Assembly: GCF_000377565.1 (NCBI RefSeq)
Contig: NZ_KB898357.1
Coordinates: 62,001-126,000 of the forward strand
Reading direction: 5' to 3'
DNA: 64,000 nt
DNA from: Rhizobium sp. 2MFCol3.1
GTDB taxonomy: Bacteria; Pseudomonadota; Alphaproteobacteria; Rhizobiales; Rhizobiaceae
Translations under genes and position numbers: made by a program
Shown here: positions 35,845 to 45,223 of the stretch, piece after piece
How the letters are laid out: each line of letters begins with the position of its first letter
Numbering within the stretch: the first letter of the stretch is position 1
Notes under the pieces: model-generated
Seen by the model: only the letters and a program-made list of their open reading frames with translations
Database searches by the model: none
What the model was told of the DNA's origin: nothing

Positions 35845-36867
35845 ATGCGTACCAACAGATTTTTGACGACCTGTTTCGGCATCGGCCTTGCGGCCGTGAT
35901 GGCCGCCTCCGCTTCCGCCGCCGATATCACCGGCGCCGGCTCCACCTTCGTTTACCCGGTTCTCTCCAAGTGGTCGGCTGACTACAACAAGAAGACCGGC
36001 GACAAGCTGAACTATCAGTCGATCGGTTCTGGCGGTGGCATCGCCCAGATCAAGGCCGCAACGGTCGATTTCGGCGCGTCCGACAAGCCGCTTGAATCCA
36101 AGGAACTGACGGATGGCGGCTTCGGCCAGTTTCCGCTGGTAGTTGGCGGCATTGTTCCCGTCATCAACGTCAAGGGCATCAAGTCGGGCGAGCTGAAGCT
36201 CACCGGCAAGGTTCTGGCTGACATCTACCTCGGCAACGTCACCAAGTGGAACGACAAGGCCATCGCCGACCTGAACCCGGGCGTCAAGCTGCCGGATTCG
36301 CAGATCGCCGTCGTTCACCGCTCGGACGGTTCGGGCACCAGCTTCAACTGGACCAACTACTTCTCGAAGGTCAATGCTGATTGGAAGTCCAAGGTTGGTG
36401 AAGGCACCGCCGTCAACTGGCCTGTCGGCATCGGCGGCAAGGGCAACGAAGGCGTTGCAGCCTACGTCACGCGCGTGAAGGATTCGATCGGTTACGTCGA
36501 GTACGCCTATGCGCTGCAGAACAAGCTGCCCTACGTCCTGATCGAAAATGCTGCCGGCAAGTATCCGAAGCCGAACGCCGAGAGCTTCGCTGCTGCCGCA
36601 GCCAGCGCCGAATGGGACAAGGCTCAGGACTTCAACCTGATCATGACCAACGCTCCTGGCGACAAGGCCTGGCCGGTCACGGCTACGACCTGGGCGATCA
36701 TGTACAAGCAGGCCAAGGACGAAGCTCGCTCCAAGGCTGCCTTCGAGTTCTTCAAGTGGGCGCTTGAGAACGGCCAGAAGCAGGCTTCCTCGCTCGACTA
36801 CGTTCCGGTTCCCGATAGCCTCGTGAAGCAGATCGAAGCCTACTGGACCGCCCAGTTCAAGGGCTGA
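35845..36867 (+). CDS. pstS: Phosphate-binding periplasmic protein PstS
   Basis: 340 residues from ATG 35845 (AGGAAAG upstream). The signal peptide MRTNRFLTTCFGIGLAAVMA, then ASASA, is cleaved before ADITGAGSTF, the conserved mature start. Phosphate-binding loops GAGSTF, the SIGSGGGIAQI and SDGSGTSFNW stretches are present. It captures phosphate in the periplasm for PstCAB. A Pho box lies 106 bp upstream. Confidence 0.96.
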   Translation: MRTNRFLTTCFGIGLAAVMAASASAADITGAGSTFVYPVLSKWSADYNKKTGDKLNYQSIGSGGGIAQIKAATVDFGASDKPLESKELTDGGFGQFPLVVGGIVPVINVKGIKSGELKLTGKVLADIYLGNVTKWNDKAIADLNPGVKLPDSQIAVVHRSDGSGTSFNWTNYFSKVNADWKSKVGEGTAVNWPVGIGGKGNEGVAAYVTRVKDSIGYVEYAYALQNKLPYVLIENAAGKYPKPNAESFAAAAASAEWDKAQDFNLIMTNAPGDKAWPVTATTWAIMYKQAKDEARSKAAFEFFKWALENGQKQASSLDYVPVPDSLVKQIEAYWTAQFKG

Positions 36868-36885
36868 TCCCCACACTGTCGAAAC

Positions 36886-36910
36886 GGCCGGAGAGCTCTG
36901 CTTTCCGGCC
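36886..36910 (+). terminator. Intercistronic hairpin between pstS and pstC
   Basis: GGCCGGA (36886-36892) and TCCGGCC (36904-36910) form a stem; without a T-run it would act as a partial terminator or 3' stabiliser, letting pstS be expressed above pstCAB. Confidence 0.55.
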
Positions 36911-36951
36911 GGCTTAACTTTGATTGCCCCTCAAAGATTAGAGAACAGACA

Positions 36952-37929
36952 ATGAGCCAAGTTTTGGCATCGCAGCGCGCCGAGAGTGTCGGCGTGAAGC
37001 GTCGCCATGGCGCGACCGGCGACATGGTATTTTCCGCGATCGTGCTGTGCTGCGGCATGTTCGTGCTGATCGCGCTTCTGGCCGCGACCTTTTCCATGGG
37101 TTGGGGCGGCCTGCTTGCCTTCCGCACCTTCGGCCTGGAATTCCTCTACGGCACCGAATGGGACCCCGTCGCCCAGAAATTCGCCGGCCTCGTGCCGATC
37201 TACGGAACGCTGGTCACCTCCGCGCTCGCGATGATCATCGGCGTCCCCATCAGCCTCGGCATCGCGGTGTTCGTCACCGAAGTGGCGCCACGCTGGGCGC
37301 GCGGACCGATCGGCGGCGCCATCGAGCTGCTCGCCGGCATTCCTAGCATCATCTACGGCATGTGGGGCCTTTTCACCTTCGCCCCCTTCATGGCCGATTA
37401 TATCCAGCCCGTTCTGATCGACTGGCTCGGTCCGCTGCCGGTTATTGGCGCGCTGTTTTCGGGTGCACCCATGGGGATCGGCATGCTGACGTCGGGCATC
37501 GTGCTCGCCATCATGATCATCCCCTATATCGCTTCGGTCATGCGCGACGTCTTCCTCGTCGTCCCGGCGCAACTGAAGGAATCGGCCTACGCGCTCGGCT
37601 CGACCAAATGGGAGGTCGTGCGCGATATCGTCATTCCCCACACACGCACGGCCGTCGTCGGCGGCATCTTTCTTGGCCTCGGCCGCGCGCTCGGCGAGAC
37701 CATGGCCGTCACCTTCGTGCTCGGGAATACGCACAATATCGCGATCTCGCTGATGGAGCCCGGCAACTCGATTGCCGCTGCGATCGCCAACGAGTTCACC
37801 GAGGCCGACACGGATCTCTACCTGTCGTCGCTGATCGGCCTCGGCTTCATCCTCTTCGTGGTCACCTTCATCGTGCTGGCCGCTGCCAAGCTAATGCTGC
37901 TCAGAATCGCCAGGCAGAAGGGAGAATAA
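36952..37929 (+). CDS. pstC: Phosphate ABC transporter permease PstC
   Basis: 325 residues, six membrane segments. Binding-protein-dependent permease motif near residue 215-245 (KESAYALGSTKWEVVRDIVI) and LGRALGETMAV. The length is that of the E. coli type (319 aa), shorter than the long PstC form seen with many rhizobial phoB operons. It follows pstS and precedes pstA by 2 bp. Confidence 0.95.
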   Translation: MSQVLASQRAESVGVKRRHGATGDMVFSAIVLCCGMFVLIALLAATFSMGWGGLLAFRTFGLEFLYGTEWDPVAQKFAGLVPIYGTLVTSALAMIIGVPISLGIAVFVTEVAPRWARGPIGGAIELLAGIPSIIYGMWGLFTFAPFMADYIQPVLIDWLGPLPVIGALFSGAPMGIGMLTSGIVLAIMIIPYIASVMRDVFLVVPAQLKESAYALGSTKWEVVRDIVIPHTRTAVVGGIFLGLGRALGETMAVTFVLGNTHNIAISLMEPGNSIAAAIANEFTEADTDLYLSSLIGLGFILFVVTFIVLAAAKLMLLRIARQKGE

Positions 37930-37931
37930 TC

Positions 37932-38780
37932 ATGACCACATCCAACTCCCTTTACCGCTATCGTCAGATCAAGAGCGCCATCGCCTTGTCTCTCGCCACC
38001 GTCGCGACAGTCATCGGCCTCATCTTCCTCGTCTGGATCCTGTGGACGACGCTGATCAACGGCATCGCGGCGCTCAGCCCTCGCCTGCTGACCGAAATGA
38101 CCCCGCCACCCGGCGAAGACGGCGGCCTGGCGAATGCCTTCATGGGCAGCCTTCTGATCGTTCTCATGGCTGTCGTTCTCGGTACGCCGATCGGGATCCT
38201 CGCCGGCACCTATCTTTCGGAATACAGCCGCGGCAAGAAGATCGGCGATCTCGTTCGTTTTGTGAACGACATCCTGCTCAGCGCGCCTTCGATCATCATC
38301 GGCCTGTTCATCTACGAGTTGGTCGTGCGCCAGACCGGGCGCTTTTCGGGCTATGCCGGTGGTATCGCGCTGGGCTTCATCTTCCTGCCGGTCGTGGTGC
38401 GCACCACCGACGAGATGCTGCGGCTGGTGCCCGACGTCATGCGCGAGGCCGCACTTTCGCTCGGCATTCCGCGCTGGAAGGTGACGGTGCATGTGCTCTA
38501 TCGCGCCGCGTCCGCGGGCATCCTGACCGGCGTGCTGCTCGCTGTCGCCCGCATCTCCGGCGAGACCGCACCGCTTCTCTTCACCGCCCTCAACAACCAG
38601 TACTGGAGCACGGACATGTCCGGGCCGATGGCCAACATTCCGGTCGTCATCTTCCAGTACGCGATGAGCCCCTATGACGAGTGGCATACGCTCGCCTGGG
38701 CCGGCGCCTTCGTCATGACCGCCATCGTGCTGCTGCTCAGTGTCGGATCACGAGTAATCCTCAGCAGACGGGGAAAATAA
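37932..38780 (+). CDS. pstA: Phosphate ABC transporter permease PstA
   Basis: 282 residues from ATG 37932, six membrane segments. Permease loop [19 protein letters not shown] and [14 protein letters not shown] are characteristic of PstA. Short E. coli-like form. The stop codon TAA overlaps the pstB start by one base. Confidence 0.95.
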   Translation: MTTSNSLYRYRQIKSAIALSLATVATVIGLIFLVWILWTTLINGIAALSPRLLTEMTPPPGEDGGLANAFMGSLLIVLMAVVLGTPIGILAGTYLSEYSRGKKIGDLVRFVNDILLSAPSIIIGLFIYELVVRQTGRFSGYAGGIALGFIFLPVVVRTTDEMLRLVPDVMREAALSLGIPRWKVTVHVLYRAASAGILTGVLLAVARISGETAPLLFTALNNQYWSTDMSGPMANIPVVIFQYAMSPYDEWHTLAWAGAFVMTAIVLLLSVGSRVILSRRGK

Positions 38781-39586
38781 TGCTGCAATCTTCCAGCGCA
38801 CTCGATACCGGCAGGACCGCACCCACAATGAAGACCGACAAGATCACGCTCGAAAACGTCAACTTCTTCTACGGGAAGACGCAGGCGATCCGCGATGTCA
38901 GCATCAGCTTCCCAGAGCGGCAGGTCTCGGCCCTGATCGGCCCGTCCGGCTGCGGCAAGTCCACGCTGCTGCGCATCCTCAACCGCATCTACGCGCTCTA
39001 TCCGGGCATGCGGGCAACGGGTACCGTGAAGCTCGATGGCGACAACATTCTCGACCCCCGCTATCCGATGAACGAGCTGCGCGCCCGCGTCGGCATGGTG
39101 TTCCAGAAGCCGGTCCCCTTCCCCATGTCGATCTACGACAACGTCGCCTATGGCATCCGCCATCATGAGCGGCTGTCGAAGGCGGAGATGGATGGGCGTG
39201 TCGAGGAAGCCTTGCGGCAGGCCGCCCTTTGGGACGAGGTCAAGGAAAAGCTCAAGCAGAGCGGTCTTGGCCTCTCCGGCGGTCAGCAGCAGCGTCTGTG
39301 CATCGCGCGCGGCGTGGCGTTGCGGCCGGAGGTTCTGCTGCTCGACGAGCCGACATCGGCGCTCGATCCGATCTCGACCGCCAAGGTCGAGGAATTGATC
39401 GCGCAGCTGAAGGCGAACTTCACGATCGTCATCGTGACCCACAACATGCAGCAGGCCGGCCGTATCTCGGACAACACCGCCTTCATGTATTTGGGCGAGC
39501 TTGTCGAGCATGGCCCGACATCGCAGATATTCGAAGCGCCGAAGAACAAGCGGACCGAGGACTACATCACCGGTCGCTACGGCTGA
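38780..39586 (+). CDS. pstB: Phosphate ABC transporter ATP-binding protein PstB
   Basis: 268 residues. Walker [10 protein letters not shown] near residue 54, Q-loop [11 protein letters not shown], signature [14 protein letters not shown], Walker [13 protein letters not shown], and a switch His in [12 protein letters not shown]. It energises PstCA. No phoU or phoB follows: the next gene is gmk on the opposite strand, 44 bp away. Confidence 0.96.
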   Translation: MLQSSSALDTGRTAPTMKTDKITLENVNFFYGKTQAIRDVSISFPERQVSALIGPSGCGKSTLLRILNRIYALYPGMRATGTVKLDGDNILDPRYPMNELRARVGMVFQKPVPFPMSIYDNVAYGIRHHERLSKAEMDGRVEEALRQAALWDEVKEKLKQSGLGLSGGQQQRLCIARGVALRPEVLLLDEPTSALDPISTAKVEELIAQLKANFTIVIVTHNMQQAGRISDNTAFMYLGELVEHGPTSQIFEAPKNKRTEDYITGRYG

Positions 39587-39602
39587 TCATTTCTAGGAAT
39601 GA

Positions 39603-39624
39603 CGCCGGCGCGAAGGCGCCGGCG
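39603..39624. terminator. Convergent hairpin between pstB and gmk
   Basis: CGCCGGCGC (39603-39611) and GCGCCGGCG (39616-39624) make a perfect 9-bp stem with loop GAAG. There is no T-run on either side, so it may be a Rho-assisted stop or only a stem-loop. Confidence 0.5.
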
Positions 39625-39630
39625 GGTGGG

Positions 39631-40311
39631 TCAGAGAACCGGCGTCTCTTCGATCAGGCCGGTCACGAAGTCGAACATGCCATGGCGGCGATCGCGGCGA
39701 AGGCGTTCGGCGCGGACGATCGACTGCACCGCCTCGAAGGCGGTGTTCAAGTCGTCGTTGACGATGACATAGTCATATTCACGCCAGTGGGCGATCTCGG
39801 CGCGGGAATTGGCGAGACGCGTGGCGATCACCTCTTCGGAGTCTTCGGCGCGGCGATGCAGGCGCGACTGGAGCTCGGTCATGGTCGGCGGCAGCACGAA
39901 GATCGATACGATATCGGCCTTCATCTTCTCCTGCAGCTGCAGCGCGCCCTGCCAATCGATATCGAACAGCATGTCGCGGCCATCGGCCATGGCGGCCTCC
40001 ACCGGCTCACGTGGCGTGCCGTAGAAATTGCCATGCACTTCCGCCCATTCGAGCAGCTCGCCGCTGTCGCGCATCCGCTCGAACTGGGGGATGGTGATGA
40101 AATGATAGTGGGTGCCGGCAATCTCGCTCGGGCGACGCTGGCGCGTCGTCACGCTCACCGAGATTTCAAGGCTGCGATCGCGCTCCAGGAGATTGCGCGC
40201 GATGGTCGACTTGCCGGCACCCGAGGGCGAAGACAGGACAAGCATCAGCCCGCGGCGGGGGATCACGGTTGGGCTGCTCGACGATGGGGGGCTCGACGGG
40301 GTCGGGCTCAT
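39631..40311 (-). CDS. gmk: Guanylate kinase
   Basis: 226 residues. After a Ser/Pro-rich leader of about 20 residues comes the P-loop SPSGAGKST and the GMP-binding [11 protein letters not shown], then [11 protein letters not shown]. It phosphorylates GMP to GDP. It is the last gene of the minus-strand run from fabD, 3 bp from yicC. Confidence 0.96.
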   Translation of the reverse strand: MSPTPSSPPSSSSPTVIPRRGLMLVLSSPSGAGKSTIARNLLERDRSLEISVSVTTRQRRPSEIAGTHYHFITIPQFERMRDSGELLEWAEVHGNFYGTPREPVEAAMADGRDMLFDIDWQGALQLQEKMKADIVSIFVLPPTMTELQSRLHRRAEDSEEVIATRLANSRAEIAHWREYDYVIVNDDLNTAFEAVQSIVRAERLRRDRRHGMFDFVTGLIEETPVL

Positions 40312-40314
40312 GGC

Positions 40315-41202
40315 TCACTCCAAATTCTGAACTTGCTCGCGGAACTGGTCGATGACCACTTTCAACTCAATACCGGCCGCTGTCACGGCAGCCGCATTGG
40401 ACTTCGAGCATATTGTATTCGATTCCCGGTTAAATTCCTGTGCAAGGAAATCGAGCTTGCGGCCGATAGGGCCGCCCTTGGCGAGCAGGTCGCGCGCGGC
40501 GGCCACGTGTGCCTTCAGGCGGTCGATCTCTTCGCGCAGATCGGCCTTGGTCGCCAGGATCGCCGCCTCGGCATGGAGCCTGTCCTGATCGAACTTGCCG
40601 GATGCATCCATCAGCATCGCGACCTGAGCCGCGAGCCGTGCCGCGATCTCGCGTGGCGAACGCGACGGGTCGCTTTCCACGACACCAGTCAGACGCTCGA
40701 TGATCGCCACCTGGTCGAGGAGCACGCGGGACAGAGCCGCCCCTTCCTGCTCGCGCATATGCCTGAGATCGGTCAGCGCCAGCGACAGGCCATTCATGAT
40801 CTCGGCGTCGCGCGCGGCGATGGCTTCCGGGCTATCCTCGGTCTCGCGGAAATCGACGATGCCACGGATGGCAAGCAGGGTATCGAGCTTCAGCGGCGCC
40901 GGATCGATGATATCAGCCAGCTGATCGCGCAGCGACAGGACGGCGGCAAGCGCTTCCTGATTGAGGACGGTCTCGACGCGGCTCTCGGGAGACGAGACGG
41001 ACAACGACACCTGCATATTGCCGCGGCTGAACTGCTCGCCGGCCAGTCGCTTGACTTCGTTTTCCAAGCGCTCGAGGCCCGGCGGCAGGCGCAGGCGGAT
41101 ATCCAGGCCCTTGCCGTTTACCGAGCGCAGTTCCCAGGCCCAGCGCCAGCGATCGGTCGTGCCTTCGCGCCGCGCAAAACCCGTCATGGACTGCAAAGCC
41201 AT
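40315..41202 (-). CDS. yicC: YicC-family endoribonuclease
   Basis: 295 residues. N-terminus MALQSMTGFAR and the C-terminal KLDFLAQEFNRESNTICSKS are the YicC/YloC signatures. Members of the family have been shown to cut RNA. It is placed between mltG and gmk in an operon with gaps of 17 and 3 bp, the usual rhizobial order. Confidence 0.93.
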   Translation of the reverse strand: MALQSMTGFARREGTTDRWRWAWELRSVNGKGLDIRLRLPPGLERLENEVKRLAGEQFSRGNMQVSLSVSSPESRVETVLNQEALAAVLSLRDQLADIIDPAPLKLDTLLAIRGIVDFRETEDSPEAIAARDAEIMNGLSLALTDLRHMREQEGAALSRVLLDQVAIIERLTGVVESDPSRSPREIAARLAAQVAMLMDASGKFDQDRLHAEAAILATKADLREEIDRLKAHVAAARDLLAKGGPIGRKLDFLAQEFNRESNTICSKSNAAAVTAAGIELKVVIDQFREQVQNLE

Positions 41203-41219
41203 GGAAGCCTCCGATACTG

Positions 41220-42455
41220 TTAGTTTCTCTTTTTCTTCGGAGCCGGAGCGGGCGCTGCCGGCGCATCGGCAGGCGTTGCCGCATCGGGCTGCCCGTCGAC
41301 CGCGATATTCGGATCGGCGCCCTTGTCGGCTTCCAGCTTGCGCCAGCGCCGGACATTGGCGTTGTGGTCCTCAAGCGTGGAGGCGAAGACATGGCCACCC
41401 GTGCCGTCGGCCACGAAATAGAGGTCCTGCGTCTTCCACGGATTGGCGACGGCCTCGAGCGCATCGCGACCGGGATTGGCGATCGGCGTCGGCGGCAGGC
41501 CCTTGATCACGTAGGTGTTGAAGGGCGTCTCTTTCTTCAGGTCCGACTGGTAGATCGGCCGGTCGGCCGGCTTACCGTCGCCGCCGAACAATCCATAGAT
41601 GATCGTCGGGTCCGACTGCAGGCGCATGCCCTTGCCGAGACGATTCAGGAAGACCGAGGCCACATGGGCGCGCTCGTCTGGAACGCCAGTTTCCTTTTCG
41701 ACGATGGAGGCGAGAACGATCATCTCGTCCTTCGACTTGAAGGGCAGCGACGGATCGCGCTTGTCCCAGATCTGGTCCACGAGCTTCTGCTGGGCCGCTG
41801 CCATCTGCTCGATGATCTCGGCGCGCTTGGTGCCACGCGAGAACTTGTAGGTATCCGGGCGCAGGCTGCCCTCCGCCGGCAGAACCGTCGGGAGGTCGCC
41901 CTCAAGTACCTGGTCCTCGTTCATGCGGTTGAACATCTGGCGGACGCTGAGGCCCTCGGGGAAGGAGATCGAATAGAGGATGGACTTGCCGGATTTCAGC
42001 AGTTCCATGATTTCGTTCATCGAGGCATGCGCCTTGATCTCGTACTCACCGGCCTTGAGGCTTTCGCCATCGTTCAAATGGGTGGCGGTGAGATAGCGGA
42101 AGACGCGGCCATCGGAGATGATGTTGTTGCGCTCCAGATTGAACGCGATCTCCGTGATACCGGCGCCGTTGCGCACGATGAAATTGGTGTTGGCTTCCAG
42201 CGGACCGGGGCTCTGGTAGGTGGAAATCGCATAGTAGAAGACGACGACGGCGGCGGCGCAGCCGAGCACGACCAGCGTCATCAGGAAGTTCAGGAAAATG
42301 ACGACCTGGCTTCTGGCCTTCTTGGAGCGCTTCGGCGGCTCCGGCACGCGCTCCGGGCGCAGCGCTTCGGTTGGCGATTTCGGAATGATCGGGCCACTCT
42401 GCGACTGCTGGCCCTGCTGGCCGGTCGTGTCGTTGCTCTGGTTCGTATCGCTCAC
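41220..42455 (-). CDS. mltG: Endolytic murein transglycosylase MltG
   Basis: 411 residues from a GTG at 42455, which has AGAGG 7 nt upstream; a TTG at 42461 is the alternative. The cytoplasmic tail (1-45) is rich in Gln, Pro and Lys, a membrane helix follows near 50-72, then LysM-like and YceG domains. The catalytic Glu is in ASIVEKETGVPDE, with RLQSDPTIIYG downstream. It cuts nascent glycan strands. The C-terminus is Ala/Pro-rich. Confidence 0.92.
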   Translation of the reverse strand: MSDTNQSNDTTGQQGQQSQSGPIIPKSPTEALRPERVPEPPKRSKKARSQVVIFLNFLMTLVVLGCAAAVVVFYYAISTYQSPGPLEANTNFIVRNGAGITEIAFNLERNNIISDGRVFRYLTATHLNDGESLKAGEYEIKAHASMNEIMELLKSGKSILYSISFPEGLSVRQMFNRMNEDQVLEGDLPTVLPAEGSLRPDTYKFSRGTKRAEIIEQMAAAQQKLVDQIWDKRDPSLPFKSKDEMIVLASIVEKETGVPDERAHVASVFLNRLGKGMRLQSDPTIIYGLFGGDGKPADRPIYQSDLKKETPFNTYVIKGLPPTPIANPGRDALEAVANPWKTQDLYFVADGTGGHVFASTLEDHNANVRRWRKLEADKGADPNIAVDGQPDAATPADAPAAPAPAPKKKRN

Positions 42456-42572
42456 CGGCAATCCTCTAAATTTGGCCCCAAAAGCTGCTTCTTGCGAAGC
42501 AATGCGGCGAAATGCGGGTGGGCAGCCATCGGATTGGACTGCCCTGCCCGTTGCGGACGTCGTGGGTCAGTC

Positions 42573-43835
42573 TCAGGCGACGTAGCGGCGCAGCACCAGC
42601 GATGCGTTTGTACCGCCGAATCCGAAGGAATTCGACAGCGCCACGTTCACTTCCCGTTGACGCGCCTTGTGCGGGACGAGATCGATCTTCGTCTCGCGCT
42701 CGGGGTTGTCGAGATTGAGCGTCGGTGGCACGACGTTGTCGCGGATCGAAAGCGTCGCGAAGATCGCTTCGATGGCGCCGGCGGCACCTAGAAGGTGGCC
42801 GGTGGCGGACTTGGTCGAGGACATCGAGATCTTCGACGCGGCATCGCCAACCAGACGCTCGACGGCGCCGAGCTCGATCGTGTCGGCCATGGTCGATGTG
42901 CCGTGCGCGTTGATGTAGTCGATATCGGCAGGCGTCAGACCAGCGCGCTTCAGCGCCATTGCCATGCAGCGGCCGGCGCCTTCGCCGTCTTCCGACGGCG
43001 CGGTGATGTGATAGGCGTCGCCCGACAGGCCGTAGCCGACCACTTCGGCGTAAATCCGTGCGCCGCGCGCGAGGGCATGCTCGAGCTCTTCGAGAACGAC
43101 GATGCCGGCGCCCTCGCCCATGACGAAGCCGTCACGGTCCTTGTCGTAGGGGCGCGAGGCCTTGGTGGGGTCGTCGTTATGCTGTGTCGACAGCGCCTTG
43201 CAGGCCGCGAAACCGGCGAGCGAGATGCGGCTGACCGGCGATTCGGTGCCGCCGGCGACCATGACATCAGCATCGCCGAAAGCGATCAGACGGGCAGCAT
43301 CGCCAATGGCGTGCGCACCGGTCGAGCAGGCGGTGACGACGGAGTGGTTCGGGCCGCGCAGCTTGTGACGGATCGAGACCTGGCCGGATACGAGGTTGAT
43401 CAGACGGCCGGGAATGAAGAAAGGAGAGATACGGCGCGGGCCCTTGTCGCGCAGCGTGTAGCCTGCCTCGACAATGCCTTCGATGCCGCCAATGCCGGAG
43501 CCGATGAGGACGCCGGTGGCAATCTGGTCTTCGTCGCTCTCGGGATGCCAGTTGGCATCGTTGAGCGCCATGTCGGCCGCGGCCATACCATAGACTATGA
43601 AGGGATCGACCTTACGCTGTTCCTTGGGCTCCATCCAATCATCCTGATTGAAGGTGCCGCCGGTGCCATCGCCGACAGGGATACGGCATGCGATCTTGGC
43701 CGGAAGGTCATCGACTTCGAACTCGGTCACGAGGCGTGCGCCGTTTTCACCCGCCAGCAGGCGAGCCCAGGTCACTTCCGTGCCGCATCCCAAGGGAGAC
43801 ACCATGCCAGTGCCCGTAATAACCACCCGTCTCAT
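42573..43835 (-). CDS. fabF: Beta-ketoacyl-ACP synthase II
   Basis: 420 residues from the ATG at 43835; the ATG three codons upstream would sit too close to GGGGGA. The active-site Cys is in VTACSTGAHAIG, the two His in the INAHGTST and KSATGHLLGAAG regions. It condenses malonyl-ACP with acyl-ACP in fatty acid elongation. It is 93 bp downstream of acpP with a terminator-like hairpin between. Confidence 0.97.
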   Translation of the reverse strand: MRRVVITGTGMVSPLGCGTEVTWARLLAGENGARLVTEFEVDDLPAKIACRIPVGDGTGGTFNQDDWMEPKEQRKVDPFIVYGMAAADMALNDANWHPESDEDQIATGVLIGSGIGGIEGIVEAGYTLRDKGPRRISPFFIPGRLINLVSGQVSIRHKLRGPNHSVVTACSTGAHAIGDAARLIAFGDADVMVAGGTESPVSRISLAGFAACKALSTQHNDDPTKASRPYDKDRDGFVMGEGAGIVVLEELEHALARGARIYAEVVGYGLSGDAYHITAPSEDGEGAGRCMAMALKRAGLTPADIDYINAHGTSTMADTIELGAVERLVGDAASKISMSSTKSATGHLLGAAGAIEAIFATLSIRDNVVPPTLNLDNPERETKIDLVPHKARQREVNVALSNSFGFGGTNASLVLRRYVA

Positions 43836-43883
43836 CGACTGCATTCCCCCGCCTTTTGTGTTCTATGGAGACCATGCCAGAAA

Positions 43884-43913
43884 TAAAAAGGGCGGACTCC
43901 GGGTCCGCCCTTT
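43884..43913 (-). terminator. Terminator after acpP (upstream of fabF)
   Basis: AAAGGGCGGAC (43887-43897) pairs with GTCCGCCCTTT (43903-43913). On the minus strand the stem is followed by TTTTTATTT. It would end most acpP transcripts, leaving partial read-through into fabF. Confidence 0.8.
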
Positions 43914-43928
43914 CTAAAGTGCTCAGGA

Positions 43929-44165
43929 TTAAGCCTGGGCCTTTTCGATAAACTTAACGGCGTCGCCGACCGTCAGGATCGAGTCCGCAGCGTCGTCAGG
44001 AATTTCAACGCCGAATTCTTCTTCGAACGCCATGACCAGTTCGACGGTGTCGAGCGAGTCAGCGCCCAGATCGTCGATGAAGCTTGCGCCTTCGACAACC
44101 TTGTCGGCGTCGACGCCAAGATGATCAATAACAATTTTCTTTACGCGTTCTGCGATATCGCTCAT
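43929..44165 (-). CDS. acpP: Acyl carrier protein
   Basis: 78 residues, acidic four-helix protein. The phosphopantetheine-attachment Ser is in [20 protein letters not shown], near residue 37. It carries acyl chains during fatty acid synthesis. Strongly expressed genes of this type often have a separate promoter; the 291-bp upstream gap and downstream terminator fit this. Confidence 0.97.
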   Translation of the reverse strand: MSDIAERVKKIVIDHLGVDADKVVEGASFIDDLGADSLDTVELVMAFEEEFGVEIPDDAADSILTVGDAVKFIEKAQA

Positions 44166-44456
44166 GTCGGTTTCCTCGACCTTATAATCCTGATCAGAGA
44201 GCCTTTATGGCACCCTACCCTGTTTCAGCCTGCGGCGCCCTAAAGCCACCTTCGGCAAACTCGTTGTACCCGGCTACCAGAGATGTCCCAGGCTTGCTTG
44301 GAAAGCCCGCCGGTCCGTCTTCTTTCTCGGGAGACTGTTCACAGTCATGGCCCGATTAACACGGTTTATGTCTGCCGCAAAGCCAGAAAATCAACCCCAT
44401 AGCGTTGGTGAACAGGCTATTGCGGGGAAAAACGGCCCGAAAGCCAGTTTTCCGTT
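44166..44456. other. Intergenic region fabG-acpP
   Basis: 291 bp, expected to carry the acpP promoter on the minus strand. A perfect 14-bp palindrome GACTGTTCACAGTC is at 44333-44346. Just downstream of the fabG stop, around 44424-44455, is an imperfect stem with a T-rich run on the minus strand that may stop fabG transcription. No gene is seen. Confidence 0.55.
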
Positions 44457-45194
44457 TCAGATCATGGCCATGCCGCCATTTACATGCAAAGTCTGGCCCG
44501 TCATGTAGGCCGCTTCCGACGAAGCCAGGTAAGCAACCGCGGAGGCCACTTCGGCGCCGGTGCCCATGCGCTTCATCGGGATCGCGCCCATGATCGCGTC
44601 CTTCTGCTTGTCGTTCAGCTTGCCCGTCATCGCGCTTTCGATGAAGCCCGGAGCCACGCAGTTGACCGTCACGTTGCGGGTCGCGATCTCCTGCGCCAGC
44701 GACTTGGTGAAGCCGATCATGCCGGCCTTGGAGGCGCAGTAGTTTGCCTGGCCTGGATTGCCGGTGACGCCGACGATCGAGGTGATGTTGATGATGCGGC
44801 CATAGCGGCGGCGCATCATCGGATGCGTCAACTCGCGGGTCAGGCGGAACATCGAGGTCAGGTTGACTTCGATGACGCTGTCCCAGTCCTCGTCCGACAT
44901 GCGCACGAAGAGGCCATCCTTGGTGATGCCGGCGTTGTTGACGAGGATGTCGACGCCGTCGAGTTCAGCTTCAGCCTTGACGCCGAGGGCCTTGACTTCG
45001 TCGCGATCGGCAAGGTTCGCCGGAAAGATCTTGACGCGGTCGCCGAGTTCATTGGCCAGCGCCTCGAGCTTTTCGACGCGGGTGCCGTGCAGGCCGACGA
45101 TGGCACCCTGCTTGTGCAGGATGCGGGCGATTTCTTCGCCGATGCCGCCAGAGGCACCGGTTACCAGAGCCTTGCGGCCGGAGAGATCGAGCAT
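44457..45194 (-). CDS. fabG: 3-oxoacyl-ACP reductase
   Basis: 245 residues, classical SDR. Cofactor motif TGASGGIGEEI near 13, NNAGITKDG near 87, and the catalytic Ser/Tyr/Lys in INITSIVG and YCASKAG. It reduces 3-oxoacyl-ACP with NADPH. 29 bp after fabD and part of the same operon. Confidence 0.96.
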   Translation of the reverse strand: MLDLSGRKALVTGASGGIGEEIARILHKQGAIVGLHGTRVEKLEALANELGDRVKIFPANLADRDEVKALGVKAEAELDGVDILVNNAGITKDGLFVRMSDEDWDSVIEVNLTSMFRLTRELTHPMMRRRYGRIINITSIVGVTGNPGQANYCASKAGMIGFTKSLAQEIATRNVTVNCVAPGFIESAMTGKLNDKQKDAIMGAIPMKRMGTGAEVASAVAYLASSEAAYMTGQTLHVNGGMAMI

Positions 45195-45223
45195 GGAAGA
45201 ATTCCTTGTAATCGTTAAATCAA

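Noticed and set aside
39229..41223. 664-residue open frame on the plus strand across pstB, gmk and yicC
   Set aside because: Antisense to three well-identified genes; no domain pattern, composition typical of the complement of GC-rich genes.
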